64,000 nucleotides of DNA from Alteromonadaceae bacterium XY-R5 (GCA_001660395.1 LXWE01000001.1:1054001-1118000); one strand, 5' to 3'; shown: positions 27,470-37,175, counted from the first letter of the stretch. Notes: generated from the sequence alone by a model not told the origin. Translations and numbers: made by a program.

Positions 27470-27508
27470 AGGGAGGCGCACTCCTCCCTCTGGTCGCTGT
27501 CGGCGACC
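27470..27508. other. Pair of adjacent GC-rich hairpins
   Basis: AGGGAGG/CCTCCCT (27470-27489, loop of 6) is followed two bases later by GGTCGC/GCGACC (27492-27508, loop TGTCG). No T tract follows. Could be part of a small structured RNA or a remnant of a mobile element; no known family was recognised. Confidence 0.4.
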
Positions 27509-27568
27509 CGACAAAGCTAAAACCCAACTCCGATTTCAGAATCAGCCGCTTCTAAAACACAAAAAGAA

Positions 27569-27590
27569 AAAAGGGCCTTTCGGCCCTTTT
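27569..27590 (-). terminator. Rho-independent terminator of gcvTHP
   Basis: AAAAGGGCC and GGCCCTTTT form a perfect 9-bp stem with loop TTTC. On the minus strand it is followed by TTCTTTTT. It lies 30 bp beyond the gcvP stop. Confidence 0.9.
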
Positions 27591-27620
27591 CACAATCTTC
27601 TTTCAACTGAAATTTCAGTC

Positions 27621-30521
27621 TTACTCGTCTCTATAACTATCCAGCGTTGGGCAGCTACAAATTAGGTTACGGTCGCCGTACACGTCGTCGATACGGTTAA
27701 CCGTTGGCCAGAACTTGTTGCGAGCCACTGCGGCGCTTGGGTAAGCGGCCAGCTGACGGTCGTAGCTGCGGTTCCAGTTAGCATCGCAGATATCGGCCAG
27801 TGTATGCGGGGCGTTGTGCAGTGGGTTGTCGGTGCCATCCCACTCGCCGCTTTCTACTTTGGCGATTTCTTCACGAATGCTGATCATGGCATCACAGAAG
27901 CGATCCAGTTCAACTTTGGCTTCAGATTCCGTTGGCTCAATCATCAGCGTGCCGGCTACCGGGAAGCTCATGGTTGGCGCGTGGAAACCGTAGTCGTTCA
28001 AGCGCTTGGCGACGTCCATTTCAGTCACACCGCTGGCCTCTTTAAGTGGGCGCAGATCGATAATACATTCGTGGGCTACGCGACCGTTACGGCCTTTGTA
28101 CAACACTGGGAAGTGACCTTCTAAACGCTTAGCCACGTAGTTGGCGTTTAACAGCGCCACTTCGGTGGCTTTTTTCAGGCCTTCGCCGCCCATCATTTTG
28201 ATGTACATGTAGCTGATAGGCAGAATAGACGCGCTACCCCAAGGTGCGGCAGAAACTGCACCAATACCTTTACCTGAGGTTTCGATATTCACTACCGCGT
28301 GGTTCGACAAGAATGGCGCAAGGTGCGATTTAACCCCGATTGGGCCCATGCCCGGGCCGCCGCCACCGTGTGGAATACAGAAGGTTTTGTGCAGGTTTAA
28401 GTGCGATACGTCGCCGCCAATCAGGCCAGGCGAAGTAATACCTACCTGGGCGTTCATGTTGGCACCGTCCATATACACCTGACCACCGTAGCTGTGAACA
28501 ATGTCACAGATTTCTTTGGCGGTTTCTTCGTATACACCGTGGGTAGATGGGTAAGTCATCATGATGCACGACAGGTTGTCGCCCACTTCTGCGGCCTTGG
28601 CGCGCAGGTCGTCCATATCCACGTTACCGTTTTTGTCGCAATCTACTACCACCACTTTCAGGCTAACCATTTGCGCAGAGGCAGGGTTAGTACCGTGGGC
28701 AGAGCTTGGGATCAAACAGATGTTACGGTGCGAATCGCCACGGCTTTCGTGGTATTTCTGAATGGCTACCAGGCCTGCGTATTCGCCTTGTGCGCCTGAG
28801 TTAGGCTGCATTGAAAGGGCATCGTAACCTGTGATGTTGATCAACCAGTCGCTTAGCTCGGCGATCATTTCCTGATAACCCGCCGCTTGATCGATAGGTG
28901 CGAATGGGTGCAGTTTACCGAACTCTGGCCATGTTACCGGGATCATCTCGGCCGTGGCGTTCAGCTTCATGGTGCACGAACCTAAGGAGATCATGGAGTG
29001 GTTTAATGCCAAATCCTTGTCTTCCAGGCTCTTGATGTAGCGCAGCATTTCGGTTTCAGAGTGGTATTTGTTGAATACTTCGTTAGTCAGAATCTCTGAC
29101 GTACGTAGCAATTCTGATGGGATAGAATCGCTGCCGTTTGCCACAATTTGTGCATCCAACGCAGCAACGTCTAAACCATGGCCTGCACCTAAGATCACAT
29201 CAAACAAGGTAGCGATATCGTCGCGGGTGGTGGTTTCATCCAGCGCGATACCTACCGCGCCTTCTAAGTCTGAACGCAGGTTCAGGCCAGCAGCTAAAGC
29301 AGCGGCTACGATTTTGTCTTTGTCGGCACCGACATTCAGAGTAACGGTATCGAAGTAGTGGCTGTGGGCAAGACTTACCCCTTTGCTGGCAACACCTGCC
29401 GCCAGAATGTCGGCAAAACGGTGAATGCGGTTAGCAATGGTTTTCAGGCCTTGTGGACCATGATACACAGCGTAGAAAGACGCCATATTGGCCAGCAGCA
29501 CCTGTGCAGTACAGATGTTGGAGTTGGCTTTTTCGCGGCGGATATGCTGTTCACGGGTTTGCAGCGCCATACGCAGGGCTGGCTTGCCACGGGTATCTAC
29601 CGAAACACCGATAATACGGCCCGGCAGTGAACGTTTGTAGTCGTCACGGCAGGCAAAAAATGCCGCGTGCGGGCCACCGTAGCCCATAGGCACACCAAAG
29701 CGCTGAGCAGAACCCAGTACTACGTCGGCACCCATTTCGCCCGGCGATTTCAGCATGACTAAGCTCATGATATCGGCGGCAACAGCAACAATACCTTTGT
29801 TGGCTTGTACTGCGGCGATGATGTCGGTTAAGTCTTTTACTTCACCTGTGGTGCCAGGATATTGCAGCAGCGCACCAAAAATCTCGTGGCTAGCCGCATC
29901 TTCGGCTTTACCTGTGATGATCTCAAAACCGAACATTTCTGCACGGGTGGCCACTACATCTAAGGTTTGTGGGTGTACGTCATCGGCCACGAAAAACGCA
30001 TTGGCTTTTTTAGCCTTAGAAACACGCTTGGCCAGCGCCATGGCTTCAGCGGCAGCAGTGGCTTCGTCTAACAAAGACGCAGAGGCTAAGTCTAACCCGG
30101 TTAAATCCAGGGTAACCTGCTGGAAGTTCAGCAGCGCTTCTAAACGGCCCTGGGCAATTTCTGGCTGATAAGGCGTGTAGGCTGTGTACCAACCCGGATT
30201 TTCCAGCACGTTACGCAAGATCACATTTGGCGTCAGGGTGTCGTGGTAACCCATACCAATGTAGCTGCGGTTAACGGTATTTTTGGCGGCAATGGCTTTA
30301 AGCTCGGCCAGTGCTTCGGCTTCCGTCTGGCTGTCACCCACGTTCAGTGGTGCCGGTAAACGAATGCTGGCAGGTACGGTTTGCTCAATCAAATCGTCCA
30401 GTGAACTGGCCCCTACCAGTTCCAGCATTTGTGCCATTTCGGCTTCACCCGGGCCAATGTGACGGCGGATAAAGTCCTGGCGTTGTTCTAATTGCTCTAG
30501 GGTAAAATTGGTATGTGACAT
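27621..30521 (-). CDS. gcvP: Glycine dehydrogenase (decarboxylating), P protein
   Basis: P protein of the glycine cleavage system, 966 residues, the usual length for the single-chain form. It decarboxylates glycine with pyridoxal phosphate and passes the aminomethyl group to lipoyl-GcvH. The PLP lysine is Lys712 in HLNLHKTF, next to the Gly-rich loop [10 protein letters not shown]-terminal family sequence [15 protein letters not shown] is present, as are SIRLPAPL and [10 protein letters not shown]. It is the last gene of gcvT-gcvH-gcvP, 117 bp after gcvH with an attenuator-like hairpin between them, and a terminator follows. A degraded copy of its last 30 or so codons lies 400 bp downstream. 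Confidence 0.98.
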   Translation of the reverse strand: MSHTNFTLEQLEQRQDFIRRHIGPGEAEMAQMLELVGASSLDDLIEQTVPASIRLPAPLNVGDSQTEAEALAELKAIAAKNTVNRSYIGMGYHDTLTPNVILRNVLENPGWYTAYTPYQPEIAQGRLEALLNFQQVTLDLTGLDLASASLLDEATAAAEAMALAKRVSKAKKANAFFVADDVHPQTLDVVATRAEMFGFEIITGKAEDAASHEIFGALLQYPGTTGEVKDLTDIIAAVQANKGIVAVAADIMSLVMLKSPGEMGADVVLGSAQRFGVPMGYGGPHAAFFACRDDYKRSLPGRIIGVSVDTRGKPALRMALQTREQHIRREKANSNICTAQVLLANMASFYAVYHGPQGLKTIANRIHRFADILAAGVASKGVSLAHSHYFDTVTLNVGADKDKIVAAALAAGLNLRSDLEGAVGIALDETTTRDDIATLFDVILGAGHGLDVAALDAQIVANGSDSIPSELLRTSEILTNEVFNKYHSETEMLRYIKSLEDKDLALNHSMISLGSCTMKLNATAEMIPVTWPEFGKLHPFAPIDQAAGYQEMIAELSDWLINITGYDALSMQPNSGAQGEYAGLVAIQKYHESRGDSHRNICLIPSSAHGTNPASAQMVSLKVVVVDCDKNGNVDMDDLRAKAAEVGDNLSCIMMTYPSTHGVYEETAKEICDIVHSYGGQVYMDGANMNAQVGITSPGLIGGDVSHLNLHKTFCIPHGGGGPGMGPIGVKSHLAPFLSNHAVVNIETSGKGIGAVSAAPWGSASILPISYMYIKMMGGEGLKKATEVALLNANYVAKRLEGHFPVLYKGRNGRVAHECIIDLRPLKEASGVTEMDVAKRLNDYGFHAPTMSFPVAGTLMIEPTESEAKVELDRFCDAMISIREEIAKVESGEWDGTDNPLHNAPHTLADICDANWNRSYDRQLAAYPSAAVARNKFWPTVNRIDDVYGDRNLICSCPTLDSYRDE

Positions 30522-30599
30522 AACAGACTTCAGGTTTCCTGGGGCAGCGGGACGAAATTCAAACCGCTTGCCGACAAATTAAGAGGGTATAAAAACACA

Positions 30600-30625
30600 A
30601 AACCCCGGAGCAGGCCCCGAGGTTT
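30600..30625 (-). terminator. Attenuator-like hairpin between gcvH and gcvP
   Basis: On the minus strand AAACCTCGG pairs with CCGGGGTTT (one G-U pair), and TTGTGTTTTTAT follows. It has the shape of an intrinsic terminator 14 bp after the gcvH stop and so could lower gcvP expression relative to gcvT and gcvH. Confidence 0.7.
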
Positions 30626-30638
30626 GGCGTAAAACAGA

Positions 30639-31028
30639 TTAATCTTCGTCGATGCTGTTTGAGTAACCTTCAGCATCCAGCAGGTCTTCTACTTCACCGG
30701 CGTCAGAGGCTTTGATTTTGAATAACCAGCCGTCACCGTATGGGTCAGAGTTAACCAGCTCAGGCGAACCTTCCAGGTCTTCGTTCACTTCAACGATTTC
30801 GCCGCTGATTGGCGCGTAAACGTCAGAGGCCGCTTTTACAGACTCTGCTACCGCAACGTCATCACCTGCGCCGACTTCGCTGCCCACTTCTGGCAGTTCC
30901 ACAAATACCATGTCACCCAGCAGGTCTTGTGCGTGTTCAGTAATACCGACTGTATACACGCCGTCACCTTCAGGACGCACCCATTCGTGGGTAGTGGCAT
31001 AACGCAATTCAGATGGGATATTGCTCAT
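30639..31028 (-). CDS. gcvH: Glycine cleavage system H protein
   Basis: Lipoyl carrier of the glycine cleavage system, 129 residues, full length. It shuttles the aminomethyl intermediate between the P, T and L proteins in the cytosol. The lipoylated residue is Lys65 in [29 protein letters not shown] and FVELPEVG are family hallmarks. It starts 31 bp after gcvT, with a purine-rich AAAGGAAAAA before the ATG. The strongly acidic composition is normal for GcvH. Confidence 0.98.
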   Translation of the reverse strand: MSNIPSELRYATTHEWVRPEGDGVYTVGITEHAQDLLGDMVFVELPEVGSEVGAGDDVAVAESVKAASDVYAPISGEIVEVNEDLEGSPELVNSDPYGDGWLFKIKASDAGEVEDLLDAEGYSNSIDED

Positions 31029-31059
31029 TGTTTTTCCTTTAGTTTTTTAAGCTGAAAAT

Positions 31060-32142
31060 TTAAAGAACACTTTTGCCATTGCGGACAAAACTGGGTTTAA
31101 CCACTTTTACTGTAACCCACTTTTTGCGCATTTCCACTTCGGCTGTAGCGCCTATGGTAGAAGGCACGCGCGCCATTGCGATGCTGTATCCCAGGGTGGG
31201 AGAAAAAGTACCAGAGGTGATCACACCTTCGCCGCCTTCTACCTGAACTTTCAGGCCTGCGCGCAGTACGCCCTTCTCTTCCATCACCAGGCCGACCAGC
31301 TTTTCTTTGTCGGCTTTACGGTTATATTCTTCCACAGCAGTGCGGCCCAGGAAGTCACGCTCTTCTGGCAACCAGCTGATGGTCCAGCCCATGTTTGCTG
31401 CCAGTGGCGAAATGGTTTCATCCATGTCCTGACCGTAGAGGTTCATACCGGCTTCTAAACGCAGGGTATCGCGGGCACCTAAACCACAAGGTTTTACCCC
31501 GGCTTCCAGCAGTTGTTGCCAGAAATCCGCGGCCTGGGCTTCAGGTACCATGATTTCGTAACCAGCTTCACCTGTGTAACCCGTCGTAGCGATAAACAGA
31601 TCTTCTGCCTGCACACCGAAAAATGGCTTCATACCGGCAACGGCTTCTTTTTGCGCTGCGCTAAACAAGGTGGCGGCCTTTTCTTTAGCGTTCGGGCCTT
31701 GTACGGCGATCATGGCAAATTCAGGGCGCTCAGTGATCGTCACGTCGTAGCCCTGGGCCACAGACATCAGCCAGCTCATGTCTTTTTCGCGGGTGGCAGA
31801 GTTAACCACTAAGCGGTAATCGGTTTCGTCAAAGAAGTACACGATCAGATCGTCAACCACACCGCCGGTCTCATTCAACATGCCGCTATACAGGGCTTTG
31901 CCTTTATCCTGCAGTTTGGCAACGTCATTGGCCAACAAGTAGCGCAGGTATTCTTTGGCCTGGCTGCCTTTTACATCCACGATGGTCATGTGCGATACAT
32001 CGAACATGCCCGCGTCCTGACGCACTGCGTGGTGCTCTTCAATTTGCGAACCGTAGTTAATTGGCATTTCCCAACCGTGGAAATCTACCATCTTGGCGCC
32101 AGCTTCCAGATGCTTGGCATGTAAACAGGTTTTGTTGGTCAT
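31060..32142 (-). CDS. gcvT: Aminomethyltransferase, T protein
   Basis: Tetrahydrofolate-dependent T protein of the glycine cleavage system, 360 residues. It moves the methylene group from aminomethyl-GcvH to tetrahydrofolate and frees ammonia. Family features are [39 protein letters not shown], a [11 protein letters not shown] loop and [18 protein letters not shown]. It is the first gene of the gcvTHP operon. A LysR-type gene diverges 149 bp away and is a candidate regulator. No glycine riboswitch structure is apparent in the leader. Confidence 0.97.
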   Translation of the reverse strand: MTNKTCLHAKHLEAGAKMVDFHGWEMPINYGSQIEEHHAVRQDAGMFDVSHMTIVDVKGSQAKEYLRYLLANDVAKLQDKGKALYSGMLNETGGVVDDLIVYFFDETDYRLVVNSATREKDMSWLMSVAQGYDVTITERPEFAMIAVQGPNAKEKAATLFSAAQKEAVAGMKPFFGVQAEDLFIATTGYTGEAGYEIMVPEAQAADFWQQLLEAGVKPCGLGARDTLRLEAGMNLYGQDMDETISPLAANMGWTISWLPEERDFLGRTAVEEYNRKADKEKLVGLVMEEKGVLRAGLKVQVEGGEGVITSGTFSPTLGYSIAMARVPSTIGATAEVEMRKKWVTVKVVKPSFVRNGKSVL

Positions 32143-32211
32143 GATGTTGTACTCATGTTTATCAAGTGGCCTCAGTATAGGAAGCCTGCCTGTTCACAAC
32201 AAATTGATAAT

Positions 32212-32239
32212 TTTAATGCTTACATTTGAAACTTTAATG
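32212..32239. promoter_or_regulatory. Direct repeat in the gcvT/LysR divergent promoter
   Basis: TTTAATG occurs at 32212-32218 and 32233-32239, exactly 21 bp apart (two helical turns), in an AT-rich stretch between the divergent genes. This suits a LysR or other dimeric regulator binding site, but it is a short match in AT-rich DNA. Confidence 0.4.
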
Positions 32240-32291
32240 TATATCATCCTGAACATCAGATTATTAAATGTATTAATCATCCGCGTTTAAC

Positions 32292-33140
32292 ATGAAACAA
32301 TTGTCTCTCGATAATTTGCGCACCTTTGTCACTGTGGTCGAGTTGGGTGGCTATGCCAAAGCCGGTGAATTACTGGGCCGTTCACAACCTGCCATCAGCC
32401 TGCAAATCAAAAAGCTGGAAGAACAATTGGGCAAGCGTTTGTTTCAAAAAGTGGGGCAACGTCATCACACCAATGGTGACGGGCAGGCGTTATATCAGCA
32501 GGCCAAAAACATGTTGCGGATTAACGATGACATTTTCCGCCAGTTTGAACAATCGTCGTTAACCGGGCGTTTGCGTTTAGGCATTCCGAGTGAATTTGCC
32601 ACTACCCTGTTACCCAATATCATCGGCGATTTCAGCAAGTTGTACCCCGATGTAGCGTTAGAAGTGACCTCAGCATTAAGTAAGTCTTTACTATCAGATA
32701 ATTACCGCAACGAATTTGACCTGATCATGGCATTGCGTAATCCGGAAGAAGCCGACGAAGGCGAACTGATTTTGGATGATGATTTGGTTTGGGTCGGTGA
32801 TCGCCAGTTGCACCGCGAATTCGAACCTCTGGCGCTGGTGTTAGCCCCCAATGGCTGTGTCTATCGCAGCCGCGTAATCAACTGCCTGAAACAGCAAACC
32901 GGTAGCTGGCGTATCAGTTACACCAATGCAGATTTATCCGGCTTAACCGCAGCGATCAAACAAGGTCTGGGGATTACCGCGCTGGCCCGTTCAAGTGTAC
33001 CAGCCGAATTGGATATTCTTCAGCATCCGCAATTGCCCCATTTGGGGACGATTAAGATTTGCCTGTTCCGCCCCGGCAGCCGTCACCCTCAGGCGAGTGA
33101 TAAGTTAGCGGAATTTATTAAGGGCAGGTTAGCTCGTTAG
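32292..33140 (+). CDS. LysR-family regulator divergent from gcvTHP
   Basis: LysR-type regulator of 282 residues. The N-terminal winged helix-turn-helix (LDNLRTFVTVVELGGYAKAG, RSQPAISLQIKKLEEQLGKR) is followed by a periplasmic-binding-like effector domain (LRLGIPSEFATTLLPNIIGDFSK). It diverges from gcvT across 149 bp, the classic setting for a LysR regulator of the neighbouring operon. It is not obviously GcvA, which in enterics works with GcvR; gcvR is present in the window near 47.1 kb. Effector unknown; control of glycine cleavage is inferred from position. Confidence 0.85.
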   Translation: MKQLSLDNLRTFVTVVELGGYAKAGELLGRSQPAISLQIKKLEEQLGKRLFQKVGQRHHTNGDGQALYQQAKNMLRINDDIFRQFEQSSLTGRLRLGIPSEFATTLLPNIIGDFSKLYPDVALEVTSALSKSLLSDNYRNEFDLIMALRNPEEADEGELILDDDLVWVGDRQLHREFEPLALVLAPNGCVYRSRVINCLKQQTGSWRISYTNADLSGLTAAIKQGLGITALARSSVPAELDILQHPQLPHLGTIKICLFRPGSRHPQASDKLAEFIKGRLAR

Positions 33141-33247
33141 GCCTGAACTATTGATGGTGAACTACAGCGCTTACCATTGCACGTACTGGGTTCATAACGT
33201 TCGTGTTAATTGGCGACTTAGGTTTGCATTGAAAAGGCGGGTTTCTT

Positions 33248-33282
33248 TGTGCTTCCCATGCCGATATGGCAAAGGAAGCACA
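33248..33282. terminator. Hairpin between converging LysR and porin genes
   Basis: TGTGCTTCC and GGAAGCACA form a 9-bp perfect stem with a 17-base loop. It lies between two converging genes. No strong T tract on either side. Confidence 0.45.
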
Positions 33283-33291
33283 GGGCAAAGA

Positions 33292-34287
33292 TCAGAAATT
33301 GTATTCCATGCCCAATCCCAGCCACGACTGACTGACGCCATCTTCTGAACTTTCATACAGGCTGGTTTCGCTGTTCCAGACAACACTGGTGCGCTCCAGC
33401 TCGCGGTTGGTATACCAGAAATAGAATTTAGTCACCGAGTTGTAATACACATCAGCACCAAAACTTACTACGTAGGTGTTGTCCATGCTTTGCAGCTGCG
33501 ACTTAAGGGTAATATTGTTCTGCTCATAGGCGACGCTGATTAACGCGCCCCCCATGCCATTTTCATGGGTATCGGTTTCCTGCTGATACTGAGCACCAAA
33601 TCCCCATAAGGCATTGCCGATTTTAGTCTGGGTGATCACCCGGGCAACATCATAGCCACGTACGGCATAGTCCAGAGCCAATGCACTGTACCACTGACCT
33701 TGTTCGGGGTTTTCTTTACCGCCCCAAAAAGACACGGATTTAAAACCATTCCAGCTGCCTTCGCCAATGGCATAGGTCAGGCTCATGCCACCATTCAGAT
33801 CTTCCGGGGTGGTATATGTCAGGGATTTATTGATCCAGTTTTCACCGGCCCAAATATTGCGGATATCGGCTTCATAGTGGTTGAACTGATCGGCAGTCGC
33901 CTGAGAACGTTTCAGGGCAGAATCATAGCGTCCTACCAGCAATGAGCCCCAGCTGGTACTTTCAAAGCCAAAATACTGGTTGCGTGCAGAAAGGTTGTCA
34001 CTGTCGATGATGTCTGAAAAATCAGTATTCCATTCCATCAGAAACACAAATTTGGTTTCTTCGGTAAGCTGCAAATCCAGCGTGGCACCGCCGTAAGAAT
34101 CATTACTGCGCGACTCAGTAAAGGCCCCCTTTCCTTCATCGGACGATTGCACCGACAAATCGAGACGCATATAAAGTTCAAGAGCATCGTCTGTGTGTTG
34201 ATGACGATGATGAGAGTGATAATCTCCCGCAGCCAGACCGACTAACGGGTATCCTGCCAACGCAAGCAATGCTAATTTTTTAATCAA
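33292..34287 (-). CDS. Porin with His-rich N-terminus
   Basis: Outer-membrane porin of 331 residues in the same style as the phosphate-linked porin at 38.4-39.3 kb, with shared motifs (NQYFGFEST, LVGRYDSALKRSQ, DQFNHYEADI, ALDYAVRGYDVARVITQTKIGNALWG) and a terminal strand LGMEYNF. The signal peptide is about 20 residues. Directly after it comes HSHHRHQHTDD, six His in eleven residues, a likely metal-binding stretch at the mature N-terminus. Start is TTG 34287: AAAGGG lies 8 bases upstream and the signal peptide begins there. No Pho-box-like site was found upstream. Single-gene unit; substrate unknown. Confidence 0.85.
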   Translation of the reverse strand: MIKKLALLALAGYPLVGLAAGDYHSHHRHQHTDDALELYMRLDLSVQSSDEGKGAFTESRSNDSYGGATLDLQLTEETKFVFLMEWNTDFSDIIDSDNLSARNQYFGFESTSWGSLLVGRYDSALKRSQATADQFNHYEADIRNIWAGENWINKSLTYTTPEDLNGGMSLTYAIGEGSWNGFKSVSFWGGKENPEQGQWYSALALDYAVRGYDVARVITQTKIGNALWGFGAQYQQETDTHENGMGGALISVAYEQNNITLKSQLQSMDNTYVVSFGADVYYNSVTKFYFWYTNRELERTSVVWNSETSLYESSEDGVSQSWLGLGMEYNF

Positions 34288-34450
34288 TGTGACGACCCTT
34301 TAATCGGATGGAAGCGTCTGAGTTTTAAAGATAAATTTTTGCAGCAGTTTAACACAAGGGTAAATTAAGCCTGAAACGACTTTACGTTTAAATTACACAG
34401 ATTGTGTTGCTAAATACGTCAAAATTTGCCAATCGAACACAGCACGTTCA

Positions 34451-34789
34451 TCAGCCGAGTTTGGCCCCATTGGGCACAGGCAGATCCGGCACAGCCAGCA
34501 CCACCGCACCATCCTGTCGATAAAAGCCGGTCACCAAACATTCCGACATAAACGGGCCAATCTGCTTTTTAGGAAAATTGACCACCGCCATTACCTGTTT
34601 ACCAAGCAAGGCTTCGGCCTGATACAAATCGGTAATTTGCGCACTGGATTTACGCAGCCCAATCTCTTCGCCAAAATCGACCACTAATTTCCACGCCGGT
34701 TTGCGCGCTTCCGGAAAGGCTTCTACTTCGATAATGGTGCCCGCACGTAATTCAACCTTACTAAAGTCCTGCCAACTGATGTATTCCAC
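34451..34789 (-). CDS. csaA: CsaA-type tRNA-binding domain protein
   Basis: Protein of 112 residues with an EMAP-II-like OB fold that binds tRNA; CsaA was described as an export-linked chaperone in Bacillus. Family sequence is clear: [63 protein letters not shown] 34789 has AGGAG six bases upstream and gives the normal family length; upstream in-frame ATG and TTG codons would add residues that do not match the family. It is flanked by terminators and appears to be a single gene. Confidence 0.88.
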   Translation of the reverse strand: MEYISWQDFSKVELRAGTIIEVEAFPEARKPAWKLVVDFGEEIGLRKSSAQITDLYQAEALLGKQVMAVVNFPKKQIGPFMSECLVTGFYRQDGAVVLAVPDLPVPNGAKLG

Positions 34790-34856
34790 GCCACGCTCCT
34801 GATTGTGTTTTATCATCCACACTAACAAGTTGTTTGCGACGCGGCAATGCGCACAA

Positions 34857-34880
34857 AAAAGGCCGCTATCGCGACCTTTT
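34857..34880 (-). terminator. Terminator of the ECF sigma operon
   Basis: On the minus strand AAAAGGTCGC pairs with GCGGCCTTTT (one G-U pair) around a GATA loop and runs into TTTTTTG. It begins 26 bp after the stop of the coiled-coil gene. Confidence 0.88.
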
Positions 34881-34905
34881 ATTCGGTTAAGAAGAAAACC
34901 GCAGC

Positions 34906-35886
34906 TTAGAACAGATAGCTACCGTACTGACCCAGTAACTCATCTGCGGTAATTCTGCCTGCAACACATTTTTGAATATGGGACTGATTAAACACGTACA
35001 TACGATCCTTTTTATGGCCTTGTTCATCTTCGCCCATATTAGGTAAACGAAAGCTCACGTGCTCCGCCATTGGCAAGGCTTTTAAGCCCGCTCCGTATTT
35101 ACACAGCACATCGGCAAGGTTGCTTTCAAAGTCGGCCAGAAATCGCTTGTAGCTTTGCTCTCGCTGTATAGAACGTTCGCGGCTGCGCTGGCGTAACTTA
35201 TCACTGGTTTCTTTGATGAATTTTTCAATTTCAACACGTTTGTCGGCAATACCCTTCAATTCTGAGGTGAGTTCTTTTAACTGCGCTTCAAGGTCTCTTT
35301 TCTGCTCGCCGTCGGCAGCCTGCTTCTCAAATTCCATGTCGCGCTGACGGCGTTCATACTCGCGTTCTTCCCATTTCAAATCACGGTTACGTTCTCGCAG
35401 TTCGCGCAGGCGATCCTGATAGTTTTCCGCTTCTTCGACCTGACGTTCCATTTCCTCTTCCTGCTCCATTTGCATCTCATGGGTCATTTCGGCCTTTCGC
35501 ACCAGCACATTCGGACCATTCTTCTGTCCGTTGTCGTCAAAGGTAACGCCTTCTGAGGTGATCACAATATTGCTGTCTTCGGTATGCACCTGCACTCCGT
35601 CAGAACCAAAGAATTCCACCGGCATGAAATCGCCAAAGCTAAAATTAAAACCGCTGGATGAGGAAGTATTGATCGTAAACAACACCCCCTGATCACGCAG
35701 GTAGGTACTGTCGATAGAGCGCACTTTTACACTGGATTCGCGGCTCTGATTGCGCCCAAGAGCGGTTTGCAGAATGCTGGTCATGATGTCCATTTCCTGC
35801 TCCAGTTCATTCAGATTGGTCTGGGCCTGTCCGGTAACACTGAATAACATCCCGGCAAAGGTGGTGGCGTATACAATGGCTTTCAT
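34906..35886 (-). CDS. Exported coiled-coil protein of unknown function in an ECF sigma operon
   Basis: A 326-residue protein that I do not recognise. A signal peptide (residues 1-21, ending TGQAQ) is followed by a beta-rich domain (about 45-135; [32 protein letters not shown]) and a long, highly charged coiled coil (about 140-245; [20 protein letters not shown]). The C-terminal part ([20 protein letters not shown]) holds a predicted folded domain with one Cys in each half. It starts 3 bp after the anti-sigma stop with AGGAG inside that gene, so it is translated with the sigma pair. Context suggests an envelope-stress effector or sensor; that is inference. Confidence 0.8.
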   Translation of the reverse strand: MKAIVYATTFAGMLFSVTGQAQTNLNELEQEMDIMTSILQTALGRNQSRESSVKVRSIDSTYLRDQGVLFTINTSSSSGFNFSFGDFMPVEFFGSDGVQVHTEDSNIVITSEGVTFDDNGQKNGPNVLVRKAEMTHEMQMEQEEEMERQVEEAENYQDRLRELRERNRDLKWEEREYERRQRDMEFEKQAADGEQKRDLEAQLKELTSELKGIADKRVEIEKFIKETSDKLRQRSRERSIQREQSYKRFLADFESNLADVLCKYGAGLKALPMAEHVSFRLPNMGEDEQGHKKDRMYVFNQSHIQKCVAGRITADELLGQYGSYLF

Positions 35887-35889
35887 GAC

Positions 35890-36564
35890 TTACTCCTGCG
35901 TTTGCGGCAGCACGCTTTCGTCTGGCTGCGCATACATCTGTTGCTGTAACTGGTTAATCTGGCGCGCAAAGAAGAACTGGTCATCCTGGCGCTGCTGGTT
36001 AATAAACTGAATTAACTCAGCAAAATCTTCTTTTCGTTCCTGACGACTGGAATTAAGCAAGTAACGGGTTAATTCCAGATTACGCTCACTTTGCTGTTCA
36101 TTCAGGGCATTGGAATATTGCTGCAATGCCAGCTGCATAGACTGCTGTTGTGCACTGGTGGCAGCACTGATCTTTTTATCAACCAGGGCATCGATTTGCT
36201 GCTCACTTATCGCAGGCTGATTTGATACCACTAGCCCCTGGTCTGTGTAGCGAAACTGTACGCCGCTGACCACTAGCATCACCGCGAAGGCTGACGCTGC
36301 CATAGATGTCCACGACCAGACCGGCGACTGCCACCAACGGCTCGTGTTATGTTCAATAAACGTATTCTCTCGCTGCCAGTTAGGTACCGGGGCTGCAACA
36401 AAATCTTCCGCCTGCTGGCGTGCCCAATTTGCCGTTTCAACCTGCGCAGCAAAGGCGCTATCACTGGCACAACGCTGCTCAAATTCGGCCCGTTGCTCTG
36501 GGGTTAATTTGCCATCCAGCCATAACGCCAGTAAGTCGGAAGATGACATGAAATGCTCAGACAT
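35890..36564 (-). CDS. Membrane anti-sigma factor-like protein
   Basis: A 224-residue single-pass membrane protein encoded right behind an ECF sigma gene, which makes it the likely anti-sigma factor. The cytoplasmic part (about 1-85; LLALWLDGKLTPEQRAEFEQ) resembles the helical sigma-binding domain of anti-sigma factors but lacks the HxxxCxxC zinc motif. A membrane segment (WTSMAASAFAVMLVVSGV) is followed by a Gln-rich periplasmic helix. ATG 36564 has a perfect GGAGG six bases upstream; the gene overlaps the sigma stop by 8 bp. Role inferred mainly from position and topology. Confidence 0.8.
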   Translation of the reverse strand: MSEHFMSSSDLLALWLDGKLTPEQRAEFEQRCASDSAFAAQVETANWARQQAEDFVAAPVPNWQRENTFIEHNTSRWWQSPVWSWTSMAASAFAVMLVVSGVQFRYTDQGLVVSNQPAISEQQIDALVDKKISAATSAQQQSMQLALQQYSNALNEQQSERNLELTRYLLNSSRQERKEDFAELIQFINQQRQDDQFFFARQINQLQQQMYAQPDESVLPQTQE

Positions 36565-37099
36565 ACTCAACCTCCATCAGGGTACGTAGTTTTTCAAGCG
36601 CGGCATACAGCCGCGATTTTGCCGTATTGGTGGAAATATCCAGTTGCTCGGCAATTTCTTCAAAGGTGAACTGGCCAAAAAATTTCAGCTCTACCACTGC
36701 TTTTTGCGCAAAGGGCAATTGCTGCATGGCTTGGGCCAGTTGCTTGTTTTGCTGCTGTTCACCGTGTCGTTGTTCCGGGCATGGCTGGGCACAGACGGGC
36801 TCATCGGCCTCATCCAGATCCAGGTGCTGACGCTTGCGCCGGTAAAACTCCATACAGCGATAATGAGCAATGCGATACAGCCAGCTTTTAAAGCTGGCAT
36901 CGCCACGGAAGGTTGGCAGATTACGAAATACCGCCATAAACACTTCCTGCAGCAGGTCTAGCGCGTCATCCTGGTTACCTGTCATGCGCTGGGCATAGTT
37001 GAACAGGCCCTGCTCATAACGCTTCACCAGATTAAGCCAGGCCTTCTTGTGCCCTTTTAATGCAGCAGCAATGAGTTGTTCGTCGGACTTTTTAAACAC
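36557..37099 (-). CDS. ECF-type RNA polymerase sigma factor
   Basis: Sigma-70 family protein of about 180 residues with only regions 2 and 4, the mark of ECF sigmas. Region 2 spans about 25-95 (DDALDLLQEVFMAVFRNLPTF, SFKSWLYRIAHYRCMEFYRR) and region 4 about 120-175 (LPFAQKAVVELKFFGQFTFE, EIAEQLDISTNTAKSRLYAA). GTG 37099 is chosen over TTG 37102; neither has a strong ribosome site. The operon sigma/anti-sigma/coiled-coil protein is closed by a terminator. A 13-bp inverted repeat lies 77-121 bp upstream of the start. Confidence 0.92.
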   Translation of the reverse strand: MFKKSDEQLIAAALKGHKKAWLNLVKRYEQGLFNYAQRMTGNQDDALDLLQEVFMAVFRNLPTFRGDASFKSWLYRIAHYRCMEFYRRKRQHLDLDEADEPVCAQPCPEQRHGEQQQNKQLAQAMQQLPFAQKAVVELKFFGQFTFEEIAEQLDISTNTAKSRLYAALEKLRTLMEVEYV

Positions 37100-37175
37100 C
37101 AAAGTTAAGCAGCCTCTAGTTATTCGTTATTGTCGAATACCGTGCGAACCGCCTGCGCAGCTTCAAAATCCTTGG

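Larger units (their letters stand above)
26958..27620. other. Accessory-type gap between helicase and gcvP
   Basis: About 660 bp without an intact gene. From left to right it holds AT-rich sequence, a decayed second copy of the gcvP 3' end, two tandem near-palindromes with GGATG loops, a pair of GC-rich hairpins and the gcv terminator. Its mosaic make-up suggests past insertion or recombination. Confidence 0.75.

Noticed and set aside
28401-28799. Long plus-strand open frames inside gcvP and other minus-strand enzymes
   Set aside because: They are opposite-strand shadows of strongly conserved genes and have no family features or ribosome sites.
32143-32291. Possible glycine riboswitch before gcvT
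   Set aside because: The leader is AT-rich and shows no tandem GC-rich aptamer-like stems; it is too short for a paired glycine riboswitch.
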